Notes under the pieces: model-generated | Told to the model about the DNA's origin: nothing | The model's database searches: none | The model's input: only the letters and a program-made list of their open reading frames with translations | Assembly (NCBI RefSeq): GCF_000198775.1 | Contig: NC_014722.1 | Location: 2,120,540 to 2,162,197, forward strand | Origin: Mycetohabitans rhizoxinica HKI 454 | GTDB lineage: Bacteria > Pseudomonadota > Gammaproteobacteria > Burkholderiales > Burkholderiaceae | Length of the DNA: 41,658 nt | Direction: 5' to 3' | Shown: piece after piece, positions 17,156 to 24,434 of the stretch | Layout of the letters: every line of letters begins with the position of its first letter | Numbering within the stretch: position 1 is the stretch's first letter | Translations under genes and position numbers: made by a program

Positions 17156-18625
17156 ATGAACGAAGAAATTCTGATCAACGTCACCCCGCAGGAAACCCGC
17201 GTCGCGATCGTCCAGCAAGGCGCAGTACAGGAGCTTCATATCGAGAGAACGCTGTCGCGCGGCCGCGTCGGCAACATCTATCTCGGCAAGGTCGTGCGCG
17301 TGCTGCCCGGCATGCAGTCGGCGTTCGTCGACATCGGGCTGGAGCGCGCCGCGTTTCTGCACGTGGCCGATATCTGGCATCCGCGGCTGGCACCCGATGC
17401 GGCAGTCAGTGCACCGCAGCAGCCGATCGAGAAGATTGTCTTTGAAGGGCAAACGTTGATGGTCCAAGTGGTCAAGGATCCGATCGGCACCAAGGGCGCA
17501 CGCCTGTCCACCCAGATCAGCATCGCTGGCCGAACACTCGTCTATCTGCCGCAGGAGCCCCATATCGGCATCTCGCAGAAGATCGAGAGCGAGGTGGAAC
17601 GCGAAGCGGTCCGCGCCCGACTCACGTCGGTGCTCCCAGTGGACGAAAGAGGCGGCTACATCGTGCGCACGATCGCCGAGGATGCGTCCAGCGAGGCCCT
17701 GTCGAACGATGTCGCCTATCTGCGCAAGACGTGGGCCACGATCCAGGCACAGGCAACACGGATGCCGCCGACAACCCTGCTGTACCAGGATCTCAACCTG
17801 GCGCAGCGCGTATTGCGCGACTTCGTCAACGACGACACCACGCGGATCCAGGTCGATTCGCGCGAGACATCGCAGATGCTCGTCGAGTTCGCCAATGAGT
17901 TCACGCCGGCGGTCGCCTCCAAGCTCCACCACTATACCGGCGAGCGCCCGCTGTTCGACCTGTATAACATTGAAGCTGAGATCCTGCGCGCGCTGTCGCG
18001 CCGCGTCGATTTGAAGTCCGGCGGCTACCTGATGATCGACCAGACCGAAGCCATGACCACGATCGACGTCAACACGGGAGGTTACGTCGGCGCGCGCAAC
18101 TTCGACGACACGATCTTCAAGACCAACCTGGAGGCCGCTCATACGATTGCTCGGCAATTGCGACTGCGCAATCTGGGCGGCATCATCATCATCGACTTCA
18201 TCGACATGGAGAATGCCGAGCATCGCGACGCGGTGCTTGGCGAGCTAAAAAAGGCGCTCAGCCGAGACCGCACACGCGTCACTGTCAACGGCTTCTCGCA
18301 ACTGGGTCTGGTGGAGATGACGCGCAAGCGCACCCGGGAATCGCTAGCCCATGTCCTGTGCGAACTGTGCCCAGTATGCCAGGGCAAAGGGCAGGTCAAG
18401 ACTGCGCGCACGGTGTGCTACGACATCCTGCGGGAGATTCTGCGCGAATCCAGGCAGTTCAACCCCCGCGAGTTCCGCGTCGTGGCAGCGCAGCAGGTCA
18501 TCGACCTGTTTCTCGAGGAAGAGTCGCAGCATCTGGCGATGCTGTGTGATTTTATCGGCAAGCCCGTGTCGTTGCAGGTCGAGTCGAATTTGAGCCAGGA
18601 GCAGTACGACATCGTGTTGATGTAG
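17156..18625 (+). CDS. rng: Ribonuclease G
   Basis: A 489-residue endoribonuclease of the RNase E/G family, the right length for RNase G (no long RNase E tail). It starts MNEEILINVTPQETRVAIVQ, followed by an S1 domain (GRVGNIYLGKVVRVLPGMQS, AFVDIGLERAAFLH). The catalytic region holds MIDQTEAMTTIDVNTGGYVG and IIIIDFIDM with the metal-binding aspartates, and the zinc-link-like CELCPVCQGKG. It matures the 5' end of 16S rRNA and degrades some mRNAs. It is the last gene of the co-oriented run; downstream is a long-stem inverted repeat. Confidence 0.97.
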   Translation: MNEEILINVTPQETRVAIVQQGAVQELHIERTLSRGRVGNIYLGKVVRVLPGMQSAFVDIGLERAAFLHVADIWHPRLAPDAAVSAPQQPIEKIVFEGQTLMVQVVKDPIGTKGARLSTQISIAGRTLVYLPQEPHIGISQKIESEVEREAVRARLTSVLPVDERGGYIVRTIAEDASSEALSNDVAYLRKTWATIQAQATRMPPTTLLYQDLNLAQRVLRDFVNDDTTRIQVDSRETSQMLVEFANEFTPAVASKLHHYTGERPLFDLYNIEAEILRALSRRVDLKSGGYLMIDQTEAMTTIDVNTGGYVGARNFDDTIFKTNLEAAHTIARQLRLRNLGGIIIIDFIDMENAEHRDAVLGELKKALSRDRTRVTVNGFSQLGLVEMTRKRTRESLAHVLCELCPVCQGKGQVKTARTVCYDILREILRESRQFNPREFRVVAAQQVIDLFLEEESQHLAMLCDFIGKPVSLQVESNLSQEQYDIVLM

Positions 18626-18628
18626 GGG

Positions 18629-18698
18629 CACCTGGCTTCACCGGAAATGCAACTGTAGCATGAGCCCGCGAACTGCTTGAACGGGTCCAAGCCAGGTG
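18629..18698 (+). repeat. Long inverted repeat between rng and the CWC gene
   Basis: A perfect 10-base inverted repeat CACCTGGCTT (18629-18638) and AAGCCAGGTG (18689-18698) encloses 50 bases. Within the loop, GCCCG and CGGGT can form a second short stem. It begins four bases after the rng stop and ends about 26 bases before the next start codon. There is no T-tract, so a simple intrinsic terminator is not supported; an RNA-processing or leader structure is possible. Confidence 0.5.
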
Positions 18699-18724
18699 TC
18701 GATGAACTGAATGGGAGAAGGAAA

Positions 18725-18976
18725 ATGGGGCAACGGTGCTCGTGCTGCGGCGAAGCATTCGATTGCGGGGCGGCCGATCCCAGTCGCCCCTGCTGGTGCG
18801 CGAACTTTCCACCGTTGCCTGCCCGCGCGCTGGATCCCGAGCAGGGCTGCCTGTGCGCTAGCTGCTTGGTGAGCAAGCTGGCACGCATGCCGGTCGACGC
18901 CACCGCGCTGGACGGGGCAAACCGCGTGAACCCGGTCTGTCACAGCAGAGACTACACCGGCTCAGAGGCTTCCTGA
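18725..18976 (+). CDS. Small cysteine-rich CWC family protein
   Basis: An 83-residue protein beginning MGQRCSCCGEAFDCGAADPS. The arrangement CxxC...C, then the tripeptide CWC, then a PPLPA spacer and GCLCASCLVSK matches the Cys_rich_CWC family, tiny proteobacterial proteins presumed to bind zinc. Function is unknown. The ATG at 18725 is preceded by GAGAAGG, a usable SD; an upstream in-frame ATG at 18677 falls inside the inverted repeat. The C-terminal ~30 residues are not conserved to my eye. Confidence 0.8.
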   Translation: MGQRCSCCGEAFDCGAADPSRPCWCANFPPLPARALDPEQGCLCASCLVSKLARMPVDATALDGANRVNPVCHSRDYTGSEAS

Positions 18977-19077
18977 GACGGCCACGCGCTCAAACCTAAT
19001 ACGGCCCCGCACCCGTCCTGATACGGCCCGGGTTCAAGCGCCGTCACAGTGGTATGCACATTGGTCACCATAAACGT

Positions 19078-19106
19078 TTGACCTACACGTTGGTTCCCGC
19101 TATAAT
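19078..19106 (+). promoter_or_regulatory. Sigma-70 promoter of the initiator tRNA
   Basis: TTGACC (19078-19083) and a consensus TATAAT (19101-19106) are separated by exactly 17 bases. The expected start is near 19113, about 9 bases before the mature tRNA. This is the strongest promoter-like sequence I see in the window. Confidence 0.85.
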
Positions 19107-19121
19107 TCTTTTCTTTCCAGA

Positions 19122-19198
<77 letters not shown>

Positions 19199-19452
19199 AA
19201 ATTCTTCGCAAAAAGGCCGGTTCCGCATCGAATCTGCGCCTTCATAACATCTGTTTGTCGAATCCCTTAACTGAAGAAATAATGCGGCTGCATTTTGTTG
19301 AGCCGCGAACCCGTTCTTCTCAGATATCGTGGGGCTGACGTAACCACGCGCCGAGTGTAGTGGATGCGCGTTGTTAAAGTGGCGTTAATCGACCACTTCA
19401 TCCATTGCGACACGCCGCGTCGCGAGGTGCCAACCCTGCACACGTGTAGCCT

Positions 19453-19945
19453 TCAGCGAGCTGCGAATACTTTCGGTTGGCGCATTATCCCAGCATCGCC
19501 TCGTCGGCTCAACGCGCGCTCAATGGCGTCTCCAAGATTCTTCAACAGATGCCACCTGTCGGCCACTTGTATGGCTTGCGGCGCGTCACGAGTAATGCCT
19601 TCGGCATAGACGCCAGCGCGATCGCGTGACACCAACTGGACTGCGCAATAGCCGCTTAGCCAACTCGCCACCGTCATTGCATTGCGCTCTGGCAGCAGAT
19701 CCATTGGCCGGCGTTTCTCCAGATCGACCAGTAGGGTACCGTAGAGATGACCGCGTTTGAATGCCCAGTCGTCGATGCCAACCAGGGTCGGCGGCGATGT
19801 CGTGGCGATTTGCTTCTGGCCATGGCTCTTGAGCAAACGAAGAATTGTTTCTCTGCTCATGCAGATGCCAAGGCGCTGCACCAATCGAGTGCCTGCGGCA
19901 CCGCTGAGCGCGTGACGCGATGGCCACTACACGGCAGGCTCTCAA
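19453..19945 (-). pseudogene. ISL3 family transposase remnant
   Basis: The minus-strand frame encodes GIDDWAFKRGHLYGTLLVDL, RRPMDLLPERNAMTVASWLS, SRDRAGVYAEGITRDAPQAI and VADRWHLLKNLGDAIERAL. These are the conserved core of ISL3 transposases, including the first Asp of the DDE set in GIDDWAF. Upstream of MVQRLG the frame continues through SGAAGTRL but is broken by stops near 19930, and downstream the protein ends after ~140 residues, well short of the ~400-550 of the family. Both ends are thus missing and no terminal inverted repeats are recognised. It is a dead fragment. Confidence 0.8.
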
Positions 19946-19986
19946 CGCGTCGTCGGTACTCTGCGTGTATCCGGGAACTTGTCACT

Positions 19987-20201
19987 GAAGGACTGATTGC
20001 ATTTGCGTTGAAGCAGGCAAAGCTGGGCATGCCGGTGGCAGAAGTGGTGCCGCAAGATTGGCATCAGCGATGCGACGTTTTACAACTGGCAGCCTTGGCC
20101 CATCGGAGCTACGTTAGTTGAAGCAATTTGAAGAGGAGAACGCGAAGCTTAAGCGGCTGATGGCAGACCTGTTGCTGAACAAAGCCATGTTGCAGGACGA
20201 G
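19987..20201 (+). pseudogene. IS3-family OrfA remnant (IS407/IS51-like)
   Basis: Reading across two frames gives EGLIAFALKQAKLGMPVAEV, then CRKIGISDATFYNWQ, then LKQFEEENAKLKRLMADLLL plus NKAMLQDE. These are the consecutive helix-turn-helix and leucine-zipper segments of IS3-family OrfA proteins. A frameshift precedes CRKIG and the residues usual between FYNW and LKQ are mostly replaced or lost. The similarity stops at 20201, exactly where an IS256-type terminal sequence begins. OrfB is absent. Confidence 0.8.
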
Positions 20202-20223
20202 CCTGTCAGATTTTTAGTGTGCC
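20201..20223 (+). repeat. Orphan IS256-type end, target of the later insertion
   Basis: The bases GCCTGTCAGATTTTTAGTG at 20201 onward are nearly identical to the left end of the intact element 26 bases further on (GCCTGTCAGAATTTTAGTG at 20227). This looks like the end of a second related element whose body is gone. The intact IS256 element sits within it. Confidence 0.6.
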
Positions 20224-20225
20224 TG

Positions 20226-21591
20226 AGCCTGTCAGAATTTTAGTGTGCCGAGGTCATGAGACGATAACGGAAATAACGTTCTATGACCGATGCAACCGTG
20301 ACCAAGAGTAAGAATGCGAAGGCGCCGAAGCTGTTTCCCGATGAACTGATTGACCAACTGCTGGCGCAGGTGCAAAGCAAGGATGCCGAGTCGATTCTGG
20401 GCGAATCGGGCTTAGCCGGGCAACTGAAGAAGCAACTGGCTGAGCGCATGCTCGCGGCGGAACTGACGCACCATCTGGAAAGCGAAGTCGAGCAAGGTAA
20501 GGATGGCAATCATCGCAATGGGAGCAGCCCCAAGACGGTGATCACGCCCAGCGGCGAACTGAAGTTGGCTATCCCCCGTGATCGGCAGGCCAGGTTCGAG
20601 CCACAGCTGGTGGGTAAATATCAGCGCCGGCTGCCCGGTTTTGACGATCACGTCATTAGCCTGTATGCGCGCGGCATGAGCGTGCGCGAGATTCAAGGCC
20701 ATTTGCGGGAACTGTATGGCCTTCAGGTGTCGCCCGATCTGATTTCGAGCGTCACCGACGAAGTACTGGCCGAGGTCGAGCAGTGGCAACAGCGACCACT
20801 CGAGGCGATGTATCCGATCGTGTATTTTGACGCGCTTCGATTGAAGATCCGCGACGAAGGCACGGTCAAGAACAAGGCGGTGTACCTGGCGCTGGGCATC
20901 GGGGCCGACGGCCGCAAGCAAGTGCTGGGTTTGTGGATCGAGCAAACCGAAGGCGCCAAGTTCTGGCTGAAGGTGTTCAACGAGTTGAAGAACCGCGGCT
21001 TGCACGACATCCTGATCGCGGTGGTCGATGGTTTGCGCGGCTTTGCTGAAGCGATCGAGGCGGTGTACCCGGCTGCGCAAATCCAGACCTGCATTGTTCA
21101 TCTGATCCGCAATTCGCTGAAGCTGGCCAGCTGGAAAGAGCGCAAGCCTCTGGCTGCCGCGATCAAGCCGATCTATCAGGCCGCCACGGCCGAGGCAGCG
21201 GCAGCGGCGCTCGACGCTTTTGCGCACAGCGAATGGGGCCGCAAATTCCCTACCGTCGCGGCCATGTGGCAGCGCCAATGGGAACAGGTCATACCCTTTT
21301 TCGCCTATCCGCCCCAGGTGCGTCGAATCGTATATACGACAAACGCTATCGAGAGCATGCACATGCAGTTGCGCAAGATCGTCAAGAACCGCGGCCACTT
21401 CCCAAGCGACGAAGCGGCCAGCAAACTACTGTATCTGGCCTTGCGCAACATCGAAAAGGACTGGAAGATGCCACCTATCACCTGGCAGCAAGCCGCCAAT
21501 CAGTTCGCGATCCTGTTCGGCGAACGATTCACTTGCGCCATCAGCTGAGATTTTTTAACCGACCTCAGCACACAAAATTTCTGACACCTCC
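20226..21591 (+). mobile_element. IS256 family insertion sequence, complete
   Basis: About 1366 bases with one intact transposase gene. The left end (20226-20255) and the right end (21561-21591, read on the minus strand) share imperfect inverted repeats with the common core TGTCAGAA..TTTT..GTGTGC.GAGGTC. The 9-base sequence GTGTGCCTG occurs directly outside both ends (20217-20225 and 21592-21600), a target duplication of the 8-9 bases expected for this family. The intact gene and preserved duplication suggest a recent insertion. Confidence 0.85.
20283..21548 (+). CDS. IS256 family transposase
   Basis: A 421-residue transposase of normal length. The DDE catalytic core is visible as PIVYFDALRLKIRDEG (first Asp), LIAVVDGLRGFAEAIEAVYP (second Asp) and TTNAIESMHMQLRKIVKNRG (Glu), followed by HFPSDEAASKLLYLALRNI. 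The DNA-binding N-terminal region contains the family's NHRNGSSPKTVITPSGEL-type segment. The frame is uninterrupted and is flanked by terminal inverted repeats, so the element should be active. The ATG at 20283 follows the left inverted repeat by about 28 bases. Confidence 0.96.
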   Translation: MTDATVTKSKNAKAPKLFPDELIDQLLAQVQSKDAESILGESGLAGQLKKQLAERMLAAELTHHLESEVEQGKDGNHRNGSSPKTVITPSGELKLAIPRDRQARFEPQLVGKYQRRLPGFDDHVISLYARGMSVREIQGHLRELYGLQVSPDLISSVTDEVLAEVEQWQQRPLEAMYPIVYFDALRLKIRDEGTVKNKAVYLALGIGADGRKQVLGLWIEQTEGAKFWLKVFNELKNRGLHDILIAVVDGLRGFAEAIEAVYPAAQIQTCIVHLIRNSLKLASWKERKPLAAAIKPIYQAATAEAAAAALDAFAHSEWGRKFPTVAAMWQRQWEQVIPFFAYPPQVRRIVYTTNAIESMHMQLRKIVKNRGHFPSDEAASKLLYLALRNIEKDWKMPPITWQQAANQFAILFGERFTCAIS

Positions 21592-21700
21592 GTGTGCCTG
21601 GGATAACTTAAAACCACATCGATTAACCCGACACTTTAACTCAATAATGGCGCGCACTGTTGGCGATCTGCAGTGACTACGCTTTGCGCACGCTCGGCGC

Positions 21701-21985
21701 CTATTCCCAAACTGGAGGCCATTGACGAGCAACGTGCACGACGTTCAACACCCGCACCCTGTCGCCGGCCACATCATAAACCACAATGTAATTCCGATGT
21801 GCTACTAGCTCACGGGTGCCGACAGCGCGACCAAGCCGGCCCAGACTGGGGTGTTCGATTAAAAGTGCGGCTTTTTCCGAAAACAATTCATCGATGGCCA
21901 ATGCGGCGACCGGGTTATCCGCTTCAATGTAACCATAGATCGCTTCACGATCCTGCATTGCCTCCGGCGTCTAAAATAACTCCAT
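21701..21985 (-). pseudogene. ParE/RelE-type toxin with amber stop at codon 5
   Basis: Downstream of the RHH antitoxin, the minus strand has ATG at 21985 overlapping the antitoxin TGA by one base. The codons read M-E-L-F-TAG-T-P-E-A, and the same frame then continues openly as QDREAIYGYIEADNPVAALA, GRAVGTRELVAHRNYIVVYD and VRVLNVVHVARQWPP. This is a ParE-superfamily toxin (gyrase inhibitors or ribosome-dependent RNases). Relatives typically have ELFWTPEA here, so TGG has probably become TAG. Restart at the ATG at 21958 would yield 85 residues lacking the first beta strand. The toxin is therefore likely inactive or weakened, unless the amber codon is suppressed. Confidence 0.75.
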
Positions 21986-22272
21986 CACTTAGCCGCTTCG
22001 ATACGGCGACGTGCCGCGGCGCGCCGAGCCGCGAACTTGGCTTCAACCTCGGCGGCCGGAATCAGATTACCGGCATCCGCTGAAGTCTGGGACTTTTGCA
22101 CCTTGGCACGCAACCAAGCGTCATACTCCGACGCCTCCTTCTGCTGACGCACGTAATCTCGCATGAAATCGCGTAACAGTTGCGCGCCGGTACGATCTTG
22201 GCCTCTGGCCGCCGTCGAAAATTCGTTTTTTAGCGTCTCATCGACTCGAAAAGTAAAGGTTGCCTCGCTCAT
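21985..22272 (-). CDS. Ribbon-helix-helix antitoxin
   Basis: A 95-residue protein whose N-terminus (SEATFTFRVDETLKNEFSTA) is a ribbon-helix-helix: a beta strand FTFRV, then a helix, then a second helix RTGAQLLRDFMRDYVRQQK. The charged C-terminal half, AEVEAKFAARRAAARRRIE, would wrap the toxin. RHH antitoxins repress their own operon and neutralise the ParE partner, whose gene follows with a one-base overlap. The antitoxin appears intact although the toxin gene has a stop. An AGGAG lies 13 bases before the ATG, and a promoter with an internal palindrome is upstream. Confidence 0.83.
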   Translation of the reverse strand: MSEATFTFRVDETLKNEFSTAARGQDRTGAQLLRDFMRDYVRQQKEASEYDAWLRAKVQKSQTSADAGNLIPAAEVEAKFAARRAAARRRIEAAK

Positions 22273-22287
22273 GCCCCTCTCTCTCCT

Positions 22288-22317
22288 GTATTACTTTTTA
22301 ATTACGTTGTAACACAA
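22288..22317 (-). promoter_or_regulatory. Toxin-antitoxin promoter with internal operator palindrome
   Basis: On the minus strand TTGTGT (22317-22312) and TAATAC (22293-22288) are spaced by 18 bases. Between them lies the palindrome TTAC-AAC-GTAA (22312-22302). An RHH repressor binding there would occlude RNA polymerase, the usual autoregulation in such operons. Spacing and location support the call; binding is inferred. Confidence 0.55.
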
Positions 22318-22702
22318 TCTTGTGGTAATGGAAAAGCACCATCCAGCGGCAATGTTCTCCGGCGCATTGACTTAAAAATTTTTTACGTGCATGTTGCCTC
22401 ACGGGATGATGTCACTGCCGAGTAATTGTCACTCTTCGATGTTTTGCGTTGAAGGCCGGCGCAGCTGCGCGCCGGAATACAGGCCACGTATGCTCGAACG
22501 GATTTTCCCGGCTGCGCCAAGTGTGGACAACGCGCGCTTTTTGGTGATGCGTCGGCGCCGGGCCAGATACCGAGGTTGCCTCATCGCAATCTCAGTGCGG
22601 CAAGTTTCGTCGCGCCCCTTTCTCGATGTGAATCGGCCAGCCAGCACCGAGTTGCCGACATTAGCGTAACGTGAACATTGTTATCTTGCCGTTCAAGCCG
22701 TC

Positions 22703-22749
22703 TTGCCATGCCTGTGTTACTAAACATATACTGTCCATAAATGTTCAGT
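22703..22749 (+). promoter_or_regulatory. AbiE operon promoter with overlapping inverted repeats
   Basis: TTGCCA (22703-22708) and TATACT (22727-22732) are 18 bases apart. Overlapping and following the -10 are two nested inverted repeats: AACAT/ATGTT (22723-22727 and 22741-22745) and ACTG/CAGT (22730-22733 and 22746-22749). Characterised AbiEi antitoxins repress their promoter by binding inverted repeats, so these are candidate operator sites. The leader is only ~27 bases and no strong SD precedes the ATG at 22766. Confidence 0.5.
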
Positions 22750-22765
22750 TTCTGTAAATCATCAA

Positions 22766-23314
22766 ATGCTTGTTCGAGAACTGATCACGGCCATGGACCG
22801 GTGGGACAAGGCAGGGATTTGGGCGTATTCGTTAAACACGCTCCGTCTCCTATTCCCGGAGAACGAACGCGCTATGCTCAAGGCGCTCGCACGCCACGAG
22901 CGTGCCGGACTGATTACGCATGTCGCACGCGGCCTCTATGTGAACCCTCGTGCGAGGTCAATGCCACCCGATGCATTGAACGCTCTGGTGCCGTTCCTGC
23001 GGCCTTGGGATTTCAACTATCTCAGCCTAGAGTCGGCGCTCTCTGAAGCGGGCTGGATCTCCCAGATTCCCTCTCGACTCACCATGATGACCACTGGCCG
23101 CAGCCAAACGTTTGAAACGCCCTATGGAACATTGGAGTTTGTCCACACCGCGCAACGCCCCGACAAGCTGCGCAGTGATCTCATATTCGACGCTCGACGC
23201 GAACTTGCCGTCGCGACCCCGGCCCGCGCACTGCGCGACTTGAAACGCGTCGGGCGCAATCTCGATCTAGTCACCCTTCATGGAAACCAGAATGCTCCTA
23301 CGCACACGCACTGA
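22766..23314 (+). CDS. abiEi: AbiEi-type antitoxin (type IV toxin-antitoxin)
   Basis: A 182-residue protein with an N-terminal winged-helix region (residues ~10-60: LRLLFPENERAMLKALARHE followed by RAGLITHVARGLYVNPRAR) and a C-terminal antitoxin domain ending in ATPARALRDLKRVGRNLDLV. The GL(I)xxVARGLY.N wing is typical of AbiEi antitoxins, which repress the operon and counter the toxin without stable protein contact. The gene overlaps abiEii by 35 bases, so the two are translationally coupled. Such pairs act in plasmid or island maintenance and in phage abortive infection. Confidence 0.85.
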   Translation: MLVRELITAMDRWDKAGIWAYSLNTLRLLFPENERAMLKALARHERAGLITHVARGLYVNPRARSMPPDALNALVPFLRPWDFNYLSLESALSEAGWISQIPSRLTMMTTGRSQTFETPYGTLEFVHTAQRPDKLRSDLIFDARRELAVATPARALRDLKRVGRNLDLVTLHGNQNAPTHTH

Positions 23315-24203
23315 TCTTTTGGCCCTTGCGGGCCAGTATGCCAACGATCGCAAGGTGCCCACCAATACCATCATGAAGGAGATTCTGCACTACGAGATTC
23401 TTTACGCTCTCTTGCAAAGCGGCGCAGCAGCGGCGCTCACGTTTCAGGGCGGTACCGCGCTGCGCCTCTGCTACCAGGGCACGCGGTATTCGGAGGATCT
23501 AGATTTTGCAGGCGGTGACAATTTCGATCCACGGTTGATGGCTCCCTTCGCCGAGCTCTTGCAAAAGGAAATTGCCGATGCGTACGGGCTACAGATCGAA
23601 ATTAAGGCTCCGAAAGAAAAGCCGCCGTCAGACGGAGTCAATGTCACTCGGTGGAGCGCCAAAGTACATATCCCGCAAATCGATCCCAGCGTACCGCAAA
23701 ACCAGATCATCAATATCGAGGTTGCCAGTGTTCCTGCCCACGATGCAGATTTGGTATCCATCGCGGCGAACTACCCTCACCTACCAGCACCGCATCGTCA
23801 ACTGATCATCACCGCGGAGACTCCGAACGAAATACTGGCCGACAAACTTCTCGCGCTGGGTGCCCGCCCGTTCCTCAAGGCGCGTGATATTTGGGACATC
23901 AAATACTTGACAGACCGGCAGGTCGCTCCAGACATGGACTTGATCGGCAGAAAGCTGCTTGACTACGGTTGGGCCGAAGACGATTTCAAAAAAGCGCTCC
24001 AACGCAAGCTGAACCAGCTTGACGACCCAGTTGCAGCTTCCGCCTTTCACAAGGAAATGAGCCGATTCGTCGATGCCGGAGTTGCAGCACAGCTACGTAA
24101 TGCCGCACTTGTCAGTGGCTTCTTCCGACGAGCCAAAGCGCTAGGCTCAGCCGTGCTTGCGGCAGATCTCGCGGATGATAATTCGCCCCAGCCTCGCCCA
24201 TGA
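23280..24203 (+). CDS. abiEii: AbiEii-type nucleotidyltransferase toxin
   Basis: A 307-residue member of the AbiEii/AbiGii nucleotidyltransferase family. The NTase core is LTFQGGTALRLCYQGTRYSE followed by DLDF (residues ~53-76: GG..TALR, then D-x-D). A later conserved Lys/Arg block is ILADKLLALGARPFLKARDI followed by WDIKYL (~185-210). AbiEii proteins modify tRNA or nucleotides and stop growth when the antitoxin is lost or phage infects. All key motifs are present, so the toxin looks functional, unlike the neighbouring ParE. Alternative ATG at 23292 (MLLRTRTDLL) would shorten the overlap. Confidence 0.87.
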   Translation: METRMLLRTRTDLLALAGQYANDRKVPTNTIMKEILHYEILYALLQSGAAAALTFQGGTALRLCYQGTRYSEDLDFAGGDNFDPRLMAPFAELLQKEIADAYGLQIEIKAPKEKPPSDGVNVTRWSAKVHIPQIDPSVPQNQIINIEVASVPAHDADLVSIAANYPHLPAPHRQLIITAETPNEILADKLLALGARPFLKARDIWDIKYLTDRQVAPDMDLIGRKLLDYGWAEDDFKKALQRKLNQLDDPVAASAFHKEMSRFVDAGVAAQLRNAALVSGFFRRAKALGSAVLAADLADDNSPQPRP

Positions 24204-24372
24204 TGCAATGACACCCGAGCCCAGTTGAAAAATCGACTGCGCCGGCACGTCCAACGTCGCAGCACCGCCGCATGCGCTGACCGGCTTTGACCAACCGCGC
24301 CGCCTCCAGCTTAAATTCGAGCGTGTAGCGCGCCCGCGTCGTCTTGCTCGTCTTCTTGACGCTTCTTGCTTG
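24200..24372 (-). pseudogene. Second IS3-family OrfA N-terminal remnant
   Basis: The minus strand reads KKTSKTTRARYTLEFKLEAA followed by RLVKAGQ, which is the start of an IS3-family OrfA (typical MKKTSK..YT.EFK.EAVRLV). Further on, after a frame change, QSIFQLG resembles the usual QS(I/L)FNW helix-turn-helix end. No start codon is in place and the rest of OrfA and all of OrfB are missing. It differs from the OrfA remnant at 19987-20201, so two distinct IS3-type elements flank the toxin-antitoxin loci. Confidence 0.65.
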
Positions 24373-24434
24373 AGTTTAAATGCTTAACAAGGGATGCGTT
24401 TTTCGGGGGCAACCTCACTGCATAGCACGCACCG

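Larger units (their letters stand above)
22273..22765. other. Divergent region between the two toxin-antitoxin loci
   Basis: This stretch of 493 bases contains the promoters of the RHH-ParE pair (left) and the AbiE pair (right). Between them, 22391-22669 is open on both strands (for example 72 codons on the minus strand at 22429-22647). Neither product resembles a family I know, and I regard the middle as non-coding or remnant sequence. A/T content is higher than in the core genes. Confidence 0.4.

Noticed and set aside
22429..22647. 72-codon minus-strand frame between the toxin-antitoxin loci
   Set aside because: Very basic composition without a recognisable fold, no clear SD; not enough to call a gene.
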